From: Anthoceros angustus
Lineage: Eukaryota > Streptophyta > Anthocerotopsida > Anthocerotales > Anthocerotaceae
Assembly (NCBI GenBank): GCA_010909165.1
Contig: VJWM01000204.1
Location: 124,001 to 188,000 of the forward strand
Reading direction: 5' to 3'
DNA length: 64,000 bases
Shown here: positions 47,814 through 59,686 of the stretch, piece by piece
Position numbering within the stretch: position 1 is the stretch's first letter
Layout: each line of letters begins with the position of its first letter
Translations under genes and position numbers: made by a program
The notes under the pieces: generated by a model
Database searches by the model: none
What the model was told of the DNA's origin: nothing
What the model saw: only the letters and a program-made list of their open reading frames with translations

Positions 47814-48480
47814 CCTGGACACACCACCTGTGAGCACGACAGATCACACAGCCTTACAACAGTCAAGGGGAGCCCCGATGAGAAATTCAGCAGCATCAGT
47901 ACAGCTGGAGACAAGCACAGGAGAGGGTGCAAAGCGGGGGATCTGATTTACCTCACAAACTGCAGGAGCCTCCGCGGAAAGCAACACAGGAAAGTGACAA
48001 TGGAATGCACAGGTGCCCACGATCTGCGAAGAACCTGCGTGAATGACGACGTACCAGGCGCTTGTAGGGCTGCCTGTTAACCGAGGTTCAGCCCGAACCT
48101 AGTTTTTAAACAGAACCTCGTTATGTATTTCTGATCAGGTACTTATATTCCAGGTAATTTAGAGGACCCCAAAGGGGCCTACATCAGCGATTATAGCTGG
48201 CGGCCCTGTAGGGCTTCGGAGGGTTATTTAACCTACGGAGTTTCAATGAACTACATACTGGTTATCGTGTCACTCGTGAAGGATGAAGGGAGGACACCTC
48301 ATTATGTATTGTGGACTACCTTACTTGTATAACTTAATCTAGAAAAATCATAATACCTACAGAATATTAGCTAAAATTAAAAGAGGATTTAGCTAAGCTC
48401 ACCAAGATAATCATAATGGAGTTTCAGTTAAGTATACAAGCCTTTTCCTACATTTAGGGGACTCCAGTTATACACTCTAG
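47814..48480. other. Intergenic region with dispersed-repeat similarity
   Basis: Upstream of the Rieske gene. From about 48180 the sequence (GGCGGCCCTGTAGGGCTTCG ... CAATGAACTACATACTGGTT) resembles 55090-55320, suggesting two copies of one dispersed, probably retroelement-derived, segment. The remainder is AT-rich without genes. Confidence 0.4.
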
Positions 48481-48499
48481 TTTTGGAAGGCATCCAACT

Positions 48500-48930
48500 T
48501 TTGCAGCGGTGCATGAGCGTGGTGCGGTGCGGCGTGGTGCGGGGCGTGGGCTGTGCGGGGACCCGGAGGCGGTCAGGAGGCGCGTGGAGCTATGCGAGGC
48601 GGAGGCGGAGGCGGAGGCGGTGCGGGAATGCGAAGCGTGTGCCAGGAGTGCGGTGTGCCAAGGGCTAGGAGCGCGGAGCAGTGCGGGAGTGCGAAGCGTG
48701 TGCCAGGGGCCAGGAGCGCGGAGTGGTGCGGGAGTGCGAGGCGTGTGCAGTGCAGTGTGCGGGGACCCCGGAGGCGGAGGCGTGCGGAGTGCGGAGCGTG
48801 TGCAGAGTGCGGTGTGCGGGGACCCGGAGGCGGAGGCGGAGTGGTGCGGAGCATGTGCCACGAGTATGGTGTGCCAGGGGCAAGGAGCGCGGTGTGCCAG
48901 GAGCCAAGAGTGAAGCGTGGCGGGCTGCGC
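48500..48930. repeat. GC-rich degenerate minisatellite
   Basis: Degenerate repeats of GTGCGGAGCGTGTGCCAGG-like units with interspersed (GGAGGC)n. The compositional bias opens long frames on both strands in several registers, so those frames are not evidence of coding. It abuts the reverse transcriptase relic. Confidence 0.75.
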
Positions 48931-50650
48931 CTAGGGTGCACCCTATTGCCGTCAGGGAGGCGTTCTTGCGCCTCATAAGCCACAGCACTGTCATTCAACT
49001 CCGGGAGCAGTTGCAGGCGCACCTTTGCCCCCATCAATTTGGGATTGCCACTCCGGGGAGCTGTGAGTCAGCGGCCTTTGGAGTCGAGGCGGTTCTGGAG
49101 TCTCATCCGGATTGGGTAGCCCTGCAAGTGGACGTTGAGAACGCTTTCAACACAGTCTCTAGGACGGCTATTTTTACGGAGCTCAAGAATGCGGGCGCAC
49201 AGCTGCCAAGTCTTATTCTATTTGTCCACTTTTTCTATGGTTCTCCGTCTAACCTCTACTTTCAGCCTAGGCCATATACGGAAGGGGTTTTCGTGCTTGA
49301 CTAGGCGACAGGCACGAGACAAGGGGAGCCCTCTTCACCGTGGCGTACTTCAGGGCGGTATGCACTACTGCCTCTGCGCTCAAGAAGTGTCTCTTTCCGT
49401 CCGTGGTGGATGACACTCATAATATTATCTTAGGACCGGGGGACAAGGTCAGGGAGGCATTCGAACTCTTCTCCTCGAAGCTATCTCGCCTGGGCTTGAG
49501 GGACAAGCTCCTCAAGTGCAAGGTTTAGTCCCCGTCGGACATCGCTCCCTCTCTTCAATATCCTAGGGGGAAAATTGTTTCCGCATAGGGACTTCGCATC
49601 TTGGGGGTACCGATGGGACCCCCGGACTCTATTTTGCGTTTTGGCGATGCTACTTTTGACTTGGTCCACGTTAGCGACCTCTCTTAGTTAGGGGACCCTC
49701 AGGGGGCATTTGGCATCCTTTCTTCCTGCTTCGTGCATCGACCAGGGTACCTCACTAGAACGGTCGCTCTCTCCCCTGTTTTTCTATTAAGCTTGGGGAA
49801 GTTTGATAAACAGGTTATGCAGATGCATGAGGACATACACCTTCGAGTGTGCCGCAAGGGGTTGGCGAGGCGGTAAGCGTCCCTACCTGTCGCCTTTGGG
49901 GGCACTAGTCTACTGGCTATGGAGGCCTTAGCACCGGTGGCCTTCCTTAGGAGCTGGGCCCTCTCTACCCCCGTCTTGGCCTCTCGGTTCTTAATCTGAG
50001 ATTCCCCCATCTTGGAGGCCTTCGTCTCAGGTGTTGAGAAAAGAGGCCTTCCCCTTGCAGGTTTTCTCAAGGTTGGCTAGGGATTCCATCCTCGGAGGCC
50101 ACGGCAGCCATGCCTCTTTTTTCCACGCTCTCGGTGGACAGGCTGCATGGCCTTCAGGCCTTTCTCCCAGAGAAGCAGTTCGGATAGGTGCAAAGGGCCT
50201 TTCTTCTGGATTCTACTATTTCTCAACGTGCTCGAGCTCCCCCCCGCTCTTGCTCGGGGAAGGCAGTGGGCCCCTGGCTTCTAATTCGGCCATGCATCTA
50301 AGCTTTCCGAATCGCACCATCCTCTTTTTCTATCGCGATGAGTTTCCACTTGGGCTTGGTCCATCCTTAAGCCTGTTCTCTATCATCTTGCAATTGTGGG
50401 ACCCTCCTTGACGTCTCCAAATGGCCGGGTAGATGAAAGACGTGGAGCCATAGAGAGCTCCCGAGGCAGAGGAAAAGCCGCCCGATCCAGGGAGAAGGGG
50501 TCCTCAGGGATATAGTAGTATATGTCAAGGGGCATGGCATCCTTCAAGGCTGGATGGAGGGCACGGAGGGCCGCAATGGTGTCCTCCGAAGTAGGGGCCG
50601 AAGGAGGTGGGGCGAAGAGTTCTCTCCCTCTTTACATAACCTCAATTCTA
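48930..50650 (+). pseudogene. Non-LTR retrotransposon reverse transcriptase relic
   Basis: Decayed RT-type sequence in shifting frames. Frame blocks in order: RVHPIAVREAFLRLISHST, LCPHQFGIATPGSCESAAFG, then the palm motif LQVDVENAFNTVSRTAIF (about 49121-49175). A frameshift follows, with TRQGEPSSP in one frame (about 49313). The catalytic-box region SVVDDTHNIILGPGDKV (about 49400-49450) has Val in place of the usual first residue of (Y/A)xDD; then FSSKLSRLGLRDKLLKCKV and a stop. Blocks to about 49860 (MHEDIHLRVCRKGLARR) still look element-derived; further right the relation is weak. No target-site duplication or poly-A end was identified. Confidence 0.75.
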
Positions 50651-51416
50651 TCCAATATTCTCTCATTTCAATTAGCAAATAGATCGCTAGATAATACATA
50701 TCCTTTGGGTTAAGATGTTCAAAATAGAGATTTCAATGTAGAGAGTATCCGGCTCAAGATATCATTCTTCAAAAATGGTCATTAAGATGTTTTTGAGAGT
50801 CACTCCAACTTCCTCGGGGCATGGCATCACAGTCTGACTCGTCAGCGCCTGAGAGGTAGTTAGGGCGCCCTTGTGCGCGTACTTGTGCGAGCACAAAGAA
50901 CACGGTAATATTTGAAGGGGCTCAATATACAGGAAGCGGCTTTCAGGGTACATATACCGGGAAGCGGCTTATTTATGGTCTCTCAAATGGCGGTTGTACC
51001 AATTGGTCATGAAAAAGGGTGCAAAGTAAGGGTCTTAATATGGGGTGTAAGAGCATAGCTTTGTGTACCTAGGTTTCAGGTATGGTCATTGACTTACGGC
51101 CTCCATCGTTTTTCCTATAAACAATACCCATACCGCACTCCATGCTTGCGGGTGAATGAAGATCAAATACGTGAAATTTCAGAATAAACGGATAGATGCA
51201 TCCAACCTTCCATCTCAAACCTCATCGGCCTGGCTACTTCCGAGCGGTAATCCCGGCTAGGGTTCTTTAGATCATGTGTAATTATAAACCTTAATTGGTA
51301 TGCCGTGCGGGCCTCCTCGTGGGGCGCATCACCTAAAGCTAGTCTTGAGCATGAGCAAATACAAACACCCACGGCAATGTCGTGACCAAAGCATGCTTGC
51401 TATCTAACACCCCAAA
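50651..51416. other. Intergenic region in repeat-rich DNA
   Basis: Between two transposon relics. No protein-like frame and no clear repeat seen. Confidence 0.45.
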
Positions 51417-52892
51417 TTACTGGAAACCATTTATGGAAACCATTTGTGGTATTTGAGATGTACTTCCATCCAAACTGGGTTCAGCAAAAATAGAACATTG
51501 CGAATTTGAGAAGTCCGTTGATACATGGGGGCGCCGGTGGCGGCACGCCCGACTATCATGTTGAACACCTATGATCCTGTTCGACAGACCACGACGCCAA
51601 TGGCACCTCATGATTACTCCTCGCCAGACTCTAAACCTTGGCTGACATGGGCATACGTCACCATCATCGCCGCTATCATCTTGTACGCCAGTGCGGGGTT
51701 GCGAGATGGGGGCGAAGGCACCCAACTTCTCCCTGATTGCTTTCTTATCCGCTGCATACAGATGTTTCCTCGAGTTCAACTTGAAGCCATAATAGACGAT
51801 AACGGTTTTCCGCACAAAGACCGTCTGGATATTAGGAGGTCTTGAGACTTTACCAGCTTTACTTTTTGATGGTTGTGCATTGTTGTCATCTGTTCTGCAA
51901 ACATATTCTCCCATATACTTCCCCTCGTAAGCATCCGTGTGCTCTGTTCTCCACCAATGCACACGTAAATAAGGGTCAGCGGCATTTAGGTGGACACTAA
52001 TAACCTTTGCAATCCAAAATGGCCGGTTGTGAGTATCCCCCTCACAAGGAGTTACGAGAAACATGCCCTTCTGGATCTCCATGATATCCCCATTCATCCT
52101 TTCCACCTCCTCTTCACGTCGTTCTGTACTCTGGTGACCTCCCAAATACATGTATCTCTGAGGTACTTGTCGGAGTAATGCTTCGTCCAGAACTGCTTCT
52201 TCTGGTACGTGCACTGGGGGGACTAGTAATTCGGCCCCTGCCCTGTCGTACCACTTCCACTCGTTCTGCAAGACAAGTCCAATGTTGTTGTCAACAATAG
52301 TTGCGATCTCACTTTGGTCCTTCCAGAATTCAGTCCACCACTCCTCTTCCTCTGCATTCACATATGTAGGTATAGCTTTAGTAAGCCTTTGCGTAAGTGG
52401 TCAACGCCCTCCAACGCAGTGTGTCCACCTTCACTCCCCTTCTTGTCTTTGGCTTGCAGAGCCATTAATGGTGCAGGGCCAATGACCGTGACAGGAACTG
52501 AAGTCAAAAACTCCAAGCCATCTTCGCTTTCCCATTGCGGGGAAGTGGAATATTGTTTACTTCGTATGACCGTCACCTTCCCCCGTCCAAATCTATCTTC
52601 TCTTGTAATTTTGAGCTGTCTTTGGAATGAGAGGTTGTTCACCGCTATACTTGACTTGTCGGTGCCCTCTTGCACCTTTCCTCACAGGCCACACATAAGT
52701 TCGAAAGTCTGGCACTTCATTGAGTACTTTAACCTCTGGATTTGGTGTGAATGCCGTTCTCAATATGTCCATCATAATCGGGAGGGTTCGGGCCTCTTTG
52801 TGCTTGAGATGCTTTGAAAAACAGGAGAACATCTGATCAACTTGGTCATGCGTATGTCCCACTAGCAGAAACCGGATAAAAAAGGAAGCCAC
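51417..52892 (-). pseudogene. Transposon-derived protein gene (DUF7869-like), copy A
   Basis: Two blocks read leftward. The first, from 52892, has LLVGHTHDQVDQMFSCFSKH, the GHTH-x-x-(V/I)D-x-x-FS hallmark of DUF7869-like proteins, which are commonly found in plant and animal transposable elements; a further block covers 52675-52358. From about 52370 another frame continues TYVNAEEEEWWTEFWKDQ, NGDIMEIQKGMFLVTPCEGD, RPFWIAKVISVHL and QTVFVRKTVIVYYGFKL. The blocks are not in one frame and the 5' part of any protein is missing, so it is treated as broken; introns could explain some of the shifts. Copy B lies next to it in inverted orientation. Confidence 0.6.
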
Positions 52893-52931
52893 GTACTATT
52901 ATCACCAACTGCAGCCGTTGCTCATCTAAAG

Positions 52932-53706
52932 GACGGTCTTTCGGAACTTAGGCCTTACGTGACATCAAGTGAGTTTTTATGGTGGGAAGCTTTCTGGGTG
53001 GACCAAGAGGAAATTGCTGTTATTGTGGAAAACAACATTGGCCTTGTGCTACACAAACCTTGGAGGTGGTACTCCAGATCTGAAGTGGAAGGTACAGCCC
53101 AACCTCTGCATGTTCCTGATGAAGCACTACTAGAGGAGGCATTGCTGAGGGAGCTCCCACAACGAGATATGTATTTGGGAGCATACCAAAACCTGGGGAG
53201 GCAACAACAAGAAATGTCACGGTTGAATGGTGATATCGCAGAAATAAAGTCAGGGATGTTAGTTGCAGTTCCCGCGGACACAAACACGCAAAATAAACCC
53301 TTTTGGATTGGGAAGGTGACTGGTGTTAAACTACATGCACCACAGCCTCACTTCCTTGTTCATTGGCGGTGAACACACGGTCTCGTCTGAAGGGAGTCGT
53401 GGAAGAATATTTAATCGAGGGATGGCAAGGAGCCTGGGAGTAACCCGGGGAGAAGGGGGGCGAAGGCTATCCATCGAAAGAATATCCAACAAGTTTTTGT
53501 TCACCAAACGGTCATCCTCTATTATGGGTTCAGCTTGACTACATGGAAACATTTGCGATGTGGATAAGAAGGAAATCAAGGATAAGTTAATTAAATTGCG
53601 AGGCTTTATTCAACCAGCGAGTCAAAGTGCAACCGAGGACAGTGAAGATGATGGTCATGATGCCGGGCCCAGCGAAGATGATGGCGTGGAGTCGGGCGAA
53701 GAGTAG
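52932..53706 (+). pseudogene. Transposon-derived protein gene (DUF7869-like), copy B
   Basis: Diverged homologue of the 3' half of copy A on the opposite strand. It starts LRPYVTSSEFLWWEAFWVDQ and reads NGDIAEIKSGMLVAVPADTN and KPFWIGKVTGVKLHAPQPHF. After a stop near 53370 the match continues in another frame with QQVFVHQTVILYYGFSL (about 53490) and then DKKEIKDKLIKLRGFIQPAS (about 53563). The frame changes show that it is a pseudogene. Protein-level likeness to copy A is clear (WW-x-x-FW-x-DQ, NGDI-x-E-I, FV-x-x-TVI-x-YYGF), but the nucleotide divergence means the two are old. Confidence 0.65.
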
Positions 53707-56445
53707 GAAACACTCTGAATGTTGGGTCATCTTCGACGGGCAATTGGTGAGGTTATGCGTGAAGCTCCATTCCTGTAGTTTGGAGTGCACATTTCCAGTG
53801 GCAGTACAAATTTCTGAAAAGTGTCTACCCCCATGATAGGATTTTGGTTGTGAGTGTCCTCTGTGAGCCGTTGTAGACTTGACATAGTTAATATCTTCCA
53901 ATGTTCAAGAGTTTTTCCATTACATTCGGAAGGACATGTGGGGAGTGTGGCCGTAGGGCCGCGCTCGACATTGCGGCATAATGAAAGGCAACACACGATG
54001 AGTCGTACGGGCATGTTTTTATGTGCGACATGTCGGCGGGAACTAGTTGCCGCACACTTTTTTAAGTTCATCGATTGCAGTCTGGGGGACTGAAGCATGT
54101 GATTATATTTGCGGGCTCAATTGAGACTGTGCGGAAGCCATGCCCCCACCCCAATCCTAAAGTCTATTTGTAAACAAATCGCACTAAAGGCCTGCTACTC
54201 TCCGCTATTCGCAATGCATCATCGCAATGCCGAGAGGGGCAGCGGCGCGCCTCCTCTCGACACCTTTGCTACCTGCGGCGGGTCACTGTCATCCAAATCT
54301 GATCACCGTTCTTTTTTGGAGTTTTCAGTGTTGTTGAACGAGAAAGACAGGCAGTTACCGGCAGCAATGGCCCTTGTCATGGGTCTTAAATCTGCCCCAA
54401 ATGAGGTTAACTCTTACACCATAACCCTTCGCGGGCATGAAATGGATCTTAAATCACTGGTTTATACGAATTGTCACCCTTCTTTTCTGCCTTAAATTGA
54501 CCCATACCCCAAAAACCACGAGTTCAATACCCATGTGAAACCCCCTTCAGAAGATATATGTCACAAAACCCTCTTCGTGAATATTCACCCCCTTCGCAAG
54601 ATATCGTGTTCCCCTTTCTAAACAGACGCTGTTAGTGATATTAGGGGTCATAGTCAACAAAGTTGACATTCGTCAAGCTTGTTGTCTAAGGTTTTGAGGA
54701 AATTACTCAACTTCATTATTTCCTCTTATTTGATTTTATCTGAAGTTATCACAAAAAACAAAATTGGGTCGTTCCTCGTAAAAACCTATTATGTTCAAGA
54801 AGCTGTAAAAGTCAAATCTTATGCCACCAATGTTACGCACCACTAGGTCAGCTTGTTGATTTATGAGGACAACAAAGAGGATCTCTTTTTAGGGTGAACC
54901 AAAACCGGATGTTGATAAAACCATCACGGGTTCTATCAACCATCTTGATAAATCTATTATCTTTTATCTTCAACATCATTTGACTTTTTCTTCACGTGAA
55001 TTCGGAGACGATATTTTAGAGTATACTTCGAAGTCCCGCACTATGATTTTGATCTAGAGTAACCCTGAAGGGCATTAACAATCGGCGGCCCCCTCATTGC
55101 GGAGACGGGAACAAGGATTTTGATATGGAGTAACCCTGTAGGATACTAACAACTGGTGGCCTCGCACACTCCGAAGACGAGGGCATGATATTTATAAGAT
55201 GTGGCCTTGTAAGGCCATGAAGTTGGTTGGGTGGCACCCATCCAAGCACTGATGGGTCCGAAAGATGCTTAAGTATGGAGTTCCAATGAACTCATGTCTG
55301 GTTATCATTCCTTGAAGGGGGATGCAATGTTCAACTTTTAATAACTAACTCTCAGTACAGCGGGCTACAAGCGGGCCACCTCTTTATCCCGCTCACTCTC
55401 AAAATGTATGGGGCCATGGCCGAGTCAAGTCCTGTGCCAAATCCTACCACTCCCGTAGGCACAGCTCGGGCCTGTCCCTTTCTTACTTTACAGCTTACTT
55501 CCGACCACGCGTCTCCATCGCCCTTCATAGGGCCCTTTCAACGGCGATTCTCCACAAGGCGGCAATTGTAGGTGATGCTTCTTCCTCATCCTCTATGGTT
55601 TGCAAGCCCTTTGTTCTTCCTGCTTATGACGTTTTGGGAGCAGTAGGTACTCTTAGGTAAGGAGCTTAGATGCTCCTTTTCACCTTGACCCTTGTATCCT
55701 TTTTGGTTGTCCCCTACTAGATGGTCTTCTTGCCATCGTTTTTATCCTAAATAAAATACACTCTCTTTTAACAACTTGAGTTTATCTCTTCTCTATTTAT
55801 TTAATAAATAGAATCCAATTAACTATAAATAAATTAAGTTTATCTTATCTCTCTTTATTTAATTAATTAAATTTATGTATTAAAGTAAGATAGCTACCTA
55901 ATATGTCCCTTGATTTAGGTTTATCCAATAAGGCCTCGTACTCCAAATATACCTATGAGGTATCATCTTAAATTTTGTATGCAATTGTTTAGTTACTTAA
56001 AAGAATACTTAAGACTTATTAAATCATCTAGTTATTACCTAATGAACTTGTGAATATAGAGTTCAAGAGGTTGCTAATGAAGCAAGGACCTCAAGAAAGG
56101 TTTACTACATATATCAAAGTGATAGGGATCTTCCCTCTCTTCTATTTATGCAAATACCTTTCTTCAATTTTCTCTTCCATTCATGCAAAGTCAAATAGTT
56201 TATAAATGAAAGTGAATTGACATTCAAAATTTGTTGTTATACATACACCTTTTTGGTAAAGATATCATAAGTTCTTTCTTATCAAGCAGTTATGCCAACT
56301 TATGCAGATTTTGAAAGGTCTTACATTGAATTGAGCATATGTGGTCACAAAAAATTTTATAATGTATTTTTTGGAGACTGCTTAGATTTGTCTATTATGG
56401 TTTAAAAGAGAAAATTATTTATATTCATAAACTACATCAAGAAAT
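53707..56445. other. Gene-poor, AT-rich region with repeat remnants
   Basis: No intact gene. A diverged 71-bp repeat (ATTTTGAT-x-x-GGAGTAACCCTG-like) occurs at about 55041 and 55112, followed by the segment similar to 48180-48300. About 55500-55670 reads IALHRALSTAILHKAAIVGD in one frame, perhaps the tail of a retroelement ORF. From 55700 the sequence is strongly AT-rich up to the next gene. Confidence 0.5.
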
Positions 56446-59011
56446 ATGGAGCAAGCAGTTGAAGCTGTCTCGATAGTTGGAGCAGTAGCACAAGCTATTG
56501 CTGGCATGGACTTAGGTGATGGAAGGTTAGGGGAGGAAGCACAAGGACTAGAGCAAGCTGCCATTGGACTTGGAACATTAGGACAACTTGACCAAGCTGT
56601 GCTTGACACCAGAGAAATTTTAAACGAATTAATGGATGGTGACCCTAATTATGACCCCACTGGACATTCACAAAGAAGTATACTTGTTGCAAGTCAACCA
56701 ATTGAAGAAACGTTACAAGTTATCACAGACAAAGCACATGACATTCTTGCCATTGTTGAGGCTGAGCTAGATGCCCTCAATGCAGCGCAGGTGATAACTT
56801 TTTCAAATGAAAGTAGCATATTGAATTTCTTTCGGCGATAACATAGCCTATGTTTTGTGGTCGCAAATTGCTGCATTAAAATAACGGATGTATAGATGCT
56901 TCCAGAAAGCGCTGGATATTAGTAGGACAAAAGCATTTCAAGATGGAGATGCACTTACAAGTAGAAGCATGGATGAAGATTTACTAGCCTGTAAAGAAGT
57001 AAGTAAGTTTTCAGACAATCATGTTAACATATTGATAACGATTTTTTCACACTTTGGGATAATTGAGAAATGTGGTGTGATACTTTTAGTTGCAAGACAT
57101 GCATAAAAAATATCGCAACCTTTACGATAGAGAACGAACTTTCCATCAAAACAGCGAAGCTATTATGCGACTTCAAAATGCATTGTTATGTAATCTTAGA
57201 GGTGACAACAGGGTTGTACAACAAAAACTAGACGAATATTGGCATGTGGTGAGCATAATTCAAATAATATATTAGGATCTCTTAAAATAAAATTAAAATA
57301 TTGAAATATTTTTTCCATGTGCTCTGTAGGATTATGCCCCTGAAATCGCTCGATTACAAGAGCAAGCAAATAAATTTACAAAGATGATTGAAGTTGAATC
57401 AAAAAAGTTGAACGATTTGGAATCAACTATTGAACAATTTGCTGCCAAAGAGTTAGCCGCAATGACAGCTATGGGAGGCCGATATGCTGCTAGAGATATG
57501 GCTTATCATACTTGCATTATGATTAAGATATTGGAGAATCGGGTTGAAAAGGTTTAAAGGTCTTATCCCAACTTTGGAATTCCACCTTTTTGAGGGTTTT
57601 ACACATGTGCAAAATCATATTTGCATATTGACATAAAACTGGATGTTAGACGTGTCATTATACCAAGTACTCTATGTGATGTAGAATTTTTATTTTCTTC
57701 TAGGCTAATTATGATCTTAATATGGTGAATTCTCATAATAAAGCCCTTAAACAAGAAATGAAAAAGTTGCATTTTGAGCAAGGAATTTATGATAGTATAC
57801 AATCCAAAATGGAAAGGGACATGGAGTCAAACAAAAAAGAAACAAATAAATATTTAGAATGGTGCAATTGCATGTATGAAGAGAGGCATGAAATTCAAAG
57901 AATAATTTCAGGTTTGTAGAGATTAGTAAGACGAGTTAAAGTTTGTAAGGATAGTATATCTATCAATCTCTAAATTATTTTTGAGAAAAAAATCAATATT
58001 AAACTTTACCTAACATACATGATCATTGAATGGCTGTTTTTAGAGTTGTTGGAAATGGAGGAATGTGAGCGAGCTTATTATCGATGGCAAAACACAGGAG
58101 GATGGTCACACGCTGATGCAAGTCCTCTTCAAGAAACAATTCGTAGAAAGGTACCTTTTTTACTTCAACCAATATTATGAAAGTCAGAATGATAAGGTTA
58201 TTAAGATGCATATTCCCTTTGAGAAGAGATACAATGCATAACACCCACCCATTCATGAAACACTTGAGATTTTTTTTCCTACAGGATCCGGAAGATGAAG
58301 CAGCCTTGGCGAGTCAATATGAAACACCTACTACTGTGAGGTTTAGGCTTTTGATTGAATATAAGGCTTTCCATAAAACACAACATTTACTACGTGTAAG
58401 GAGCATCAAAGGTGTTCTTCCTGCTCTTATACAAGCTCGTGAAAGAAATGCTCAACTTTACGCTAATCTACTTCAACTCTCCCAGGTGCCTTTCATGTCT
58501 TATTTTCCAAAAATTAGAAAGTATATTTTATGATGTATTTTATAAGTTGAAAACATTGTTAATGCATATGTAGGCCATAGCGGAGGAAGAAGCCGAGCTT
58601 GAAGCAATGGCAAGAGCGCGTGCTGGCCTAGTTGGTACACCTGGAGAGCAAGAAATGATGGATCTCTTAAATTTGATTGCATCATGTGGTCTTAGTGACG
58701 AGGAACTACTACCCATCATTAAGGAGCTTCAAAAAGGAATCACAATCACTTTCCGAGATGCTGGTATGCAATTGATTGATTTAAGTTACGTTTCCTTGGA
58801 GTAAGAAATGTCCATCTAGAGTTTTGTTTTTAACTTTTTCTTTTGATTGCTTTGGAATTGCTTAGGGCTGGATTATGAAGAAGAGGAACCGGATCCATAT
58901 CATCCGGAAGTGGAGGAAGAAGCTTTTGTTCAATCTTTGGAGATGGCCATTGCCAAGTTATTCGGTTGTATTGAAAATTTCATTGACAAACTTTCAGGGG
59001 TTTTAAGTTAA
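56446..59011 (+). CDS. Coiled-coil protein, possibly outer-dynein-arm docking (ODA1/CCDC63/CCDC114)-like
   Basis: Nine exons: 56446-56790, 56906-56998, 57090-57248, 57330-57551, 57704-57911, 58044-58150, 58285-58485, 58574-58763 and 58866-59011. All joins are GT-AG and in phase, giving 556 aa with no broken frame. The N-terminus is an Ala/Gly/Leu-rich helix (VSIVGAVAQAIAGMDLGDG). The middle is a long coiled coil (LQDMHKKYRNLYDRERTF, DYAPEIARLQEQANKFTKMI). A block reads MIKILENRVEKANYDLNMVN and FEQGIYDSIQSKMERDMESN, whose spacing (LENR-x-x-K...N-x-x-L-x-x-x-x-x-x-L...IY-x-x-x-x-x-ME) recalls ODA1/CCDC63/CCDC114. The C-terminus is acidic (GLDYEEEEPDPYHPEVEEEA) with a final helix. Codons and introns are far more AT-rich than in the neighbouring genes. 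The family is tentative; that the gene is intact is well supported. Confidence 0.72.
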
Positions 59012-59686
59012 TCAAATATATGTATATTAATTATAGAATTTTAAAAAGATCTAGATATTAGAGGGAAGGAACAGAAGTCTACTTAGAAGCCTAACTAGGT
59101 ATATGCTTGGAGCCTTGATGATTAGACGGGTCCATATAGCATATTGTAATATTGTAACATAACCAGAAAGAGCTAGAAGATACAAGCATGCCTCCTACCT
59201 ACTACGGAGCACAACAACAAGCTCTTTGTAATTTAAACATTGAATTAATTAATTGACAAACTTGTACATTCTGGAAGCCCAAGTATGTGCAAAAAAGCGA
59301 CGCCAAGAAGCGAGCAGCACATGCTGCCATGGTAGCGATAGCCGGAGGATTTGTGGCTCGTTTCTTGGCGCCGCTGTGTCAGTGTAGGCCGGGTAATGTG
59401 GCTTGTCCATTCCTTGGAGATAAATAGCGGCTCATCTTCTGGCCAGATTGTGCTCTAATATTTCTCTGAGCACATTGGTACGTGCTCCGACCTTGTTTTG
59501 CATTTTGCTTACATAGCTGGTATTCCTTGTGCCTGGCTTCCTTGACGAGTCTCCAGGTTTTCACGCTGTCTGTGTACGTCACGGATCTCGGAGTGTGCTG
59601 CCCACTGCAGATTCTGAACAGGAATCAGTGTCCCCGCAGCTATGCCTACTTCTGAAGGTTATTGCAAAATTGAAAGAGCTTCGTAG
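59012..59686. other. Intergenic region
   Basis: Between the AT-rich gene and the GNAT gene; composition returns to average near 59280. A CTTACTTAC-free, weakly open frame at 59529 (MPGFLDESPGFHAV) could be 5' UTR of the GNAT gene. Nothing else is supported. Confidence 0.45.

Noticed and set aside
48454-49037. Long Pro/Ser/His-rich frames antisense to the minisatellite
   Set aside because: Composition-driven; every register is open and repetitive.
53959-54495. 128-codon frame (MRAQLRLCGSHAPTP...) as a gene
   Set aside because: Low-confidence sequence in transposon-rich DNA without recognisable motif.
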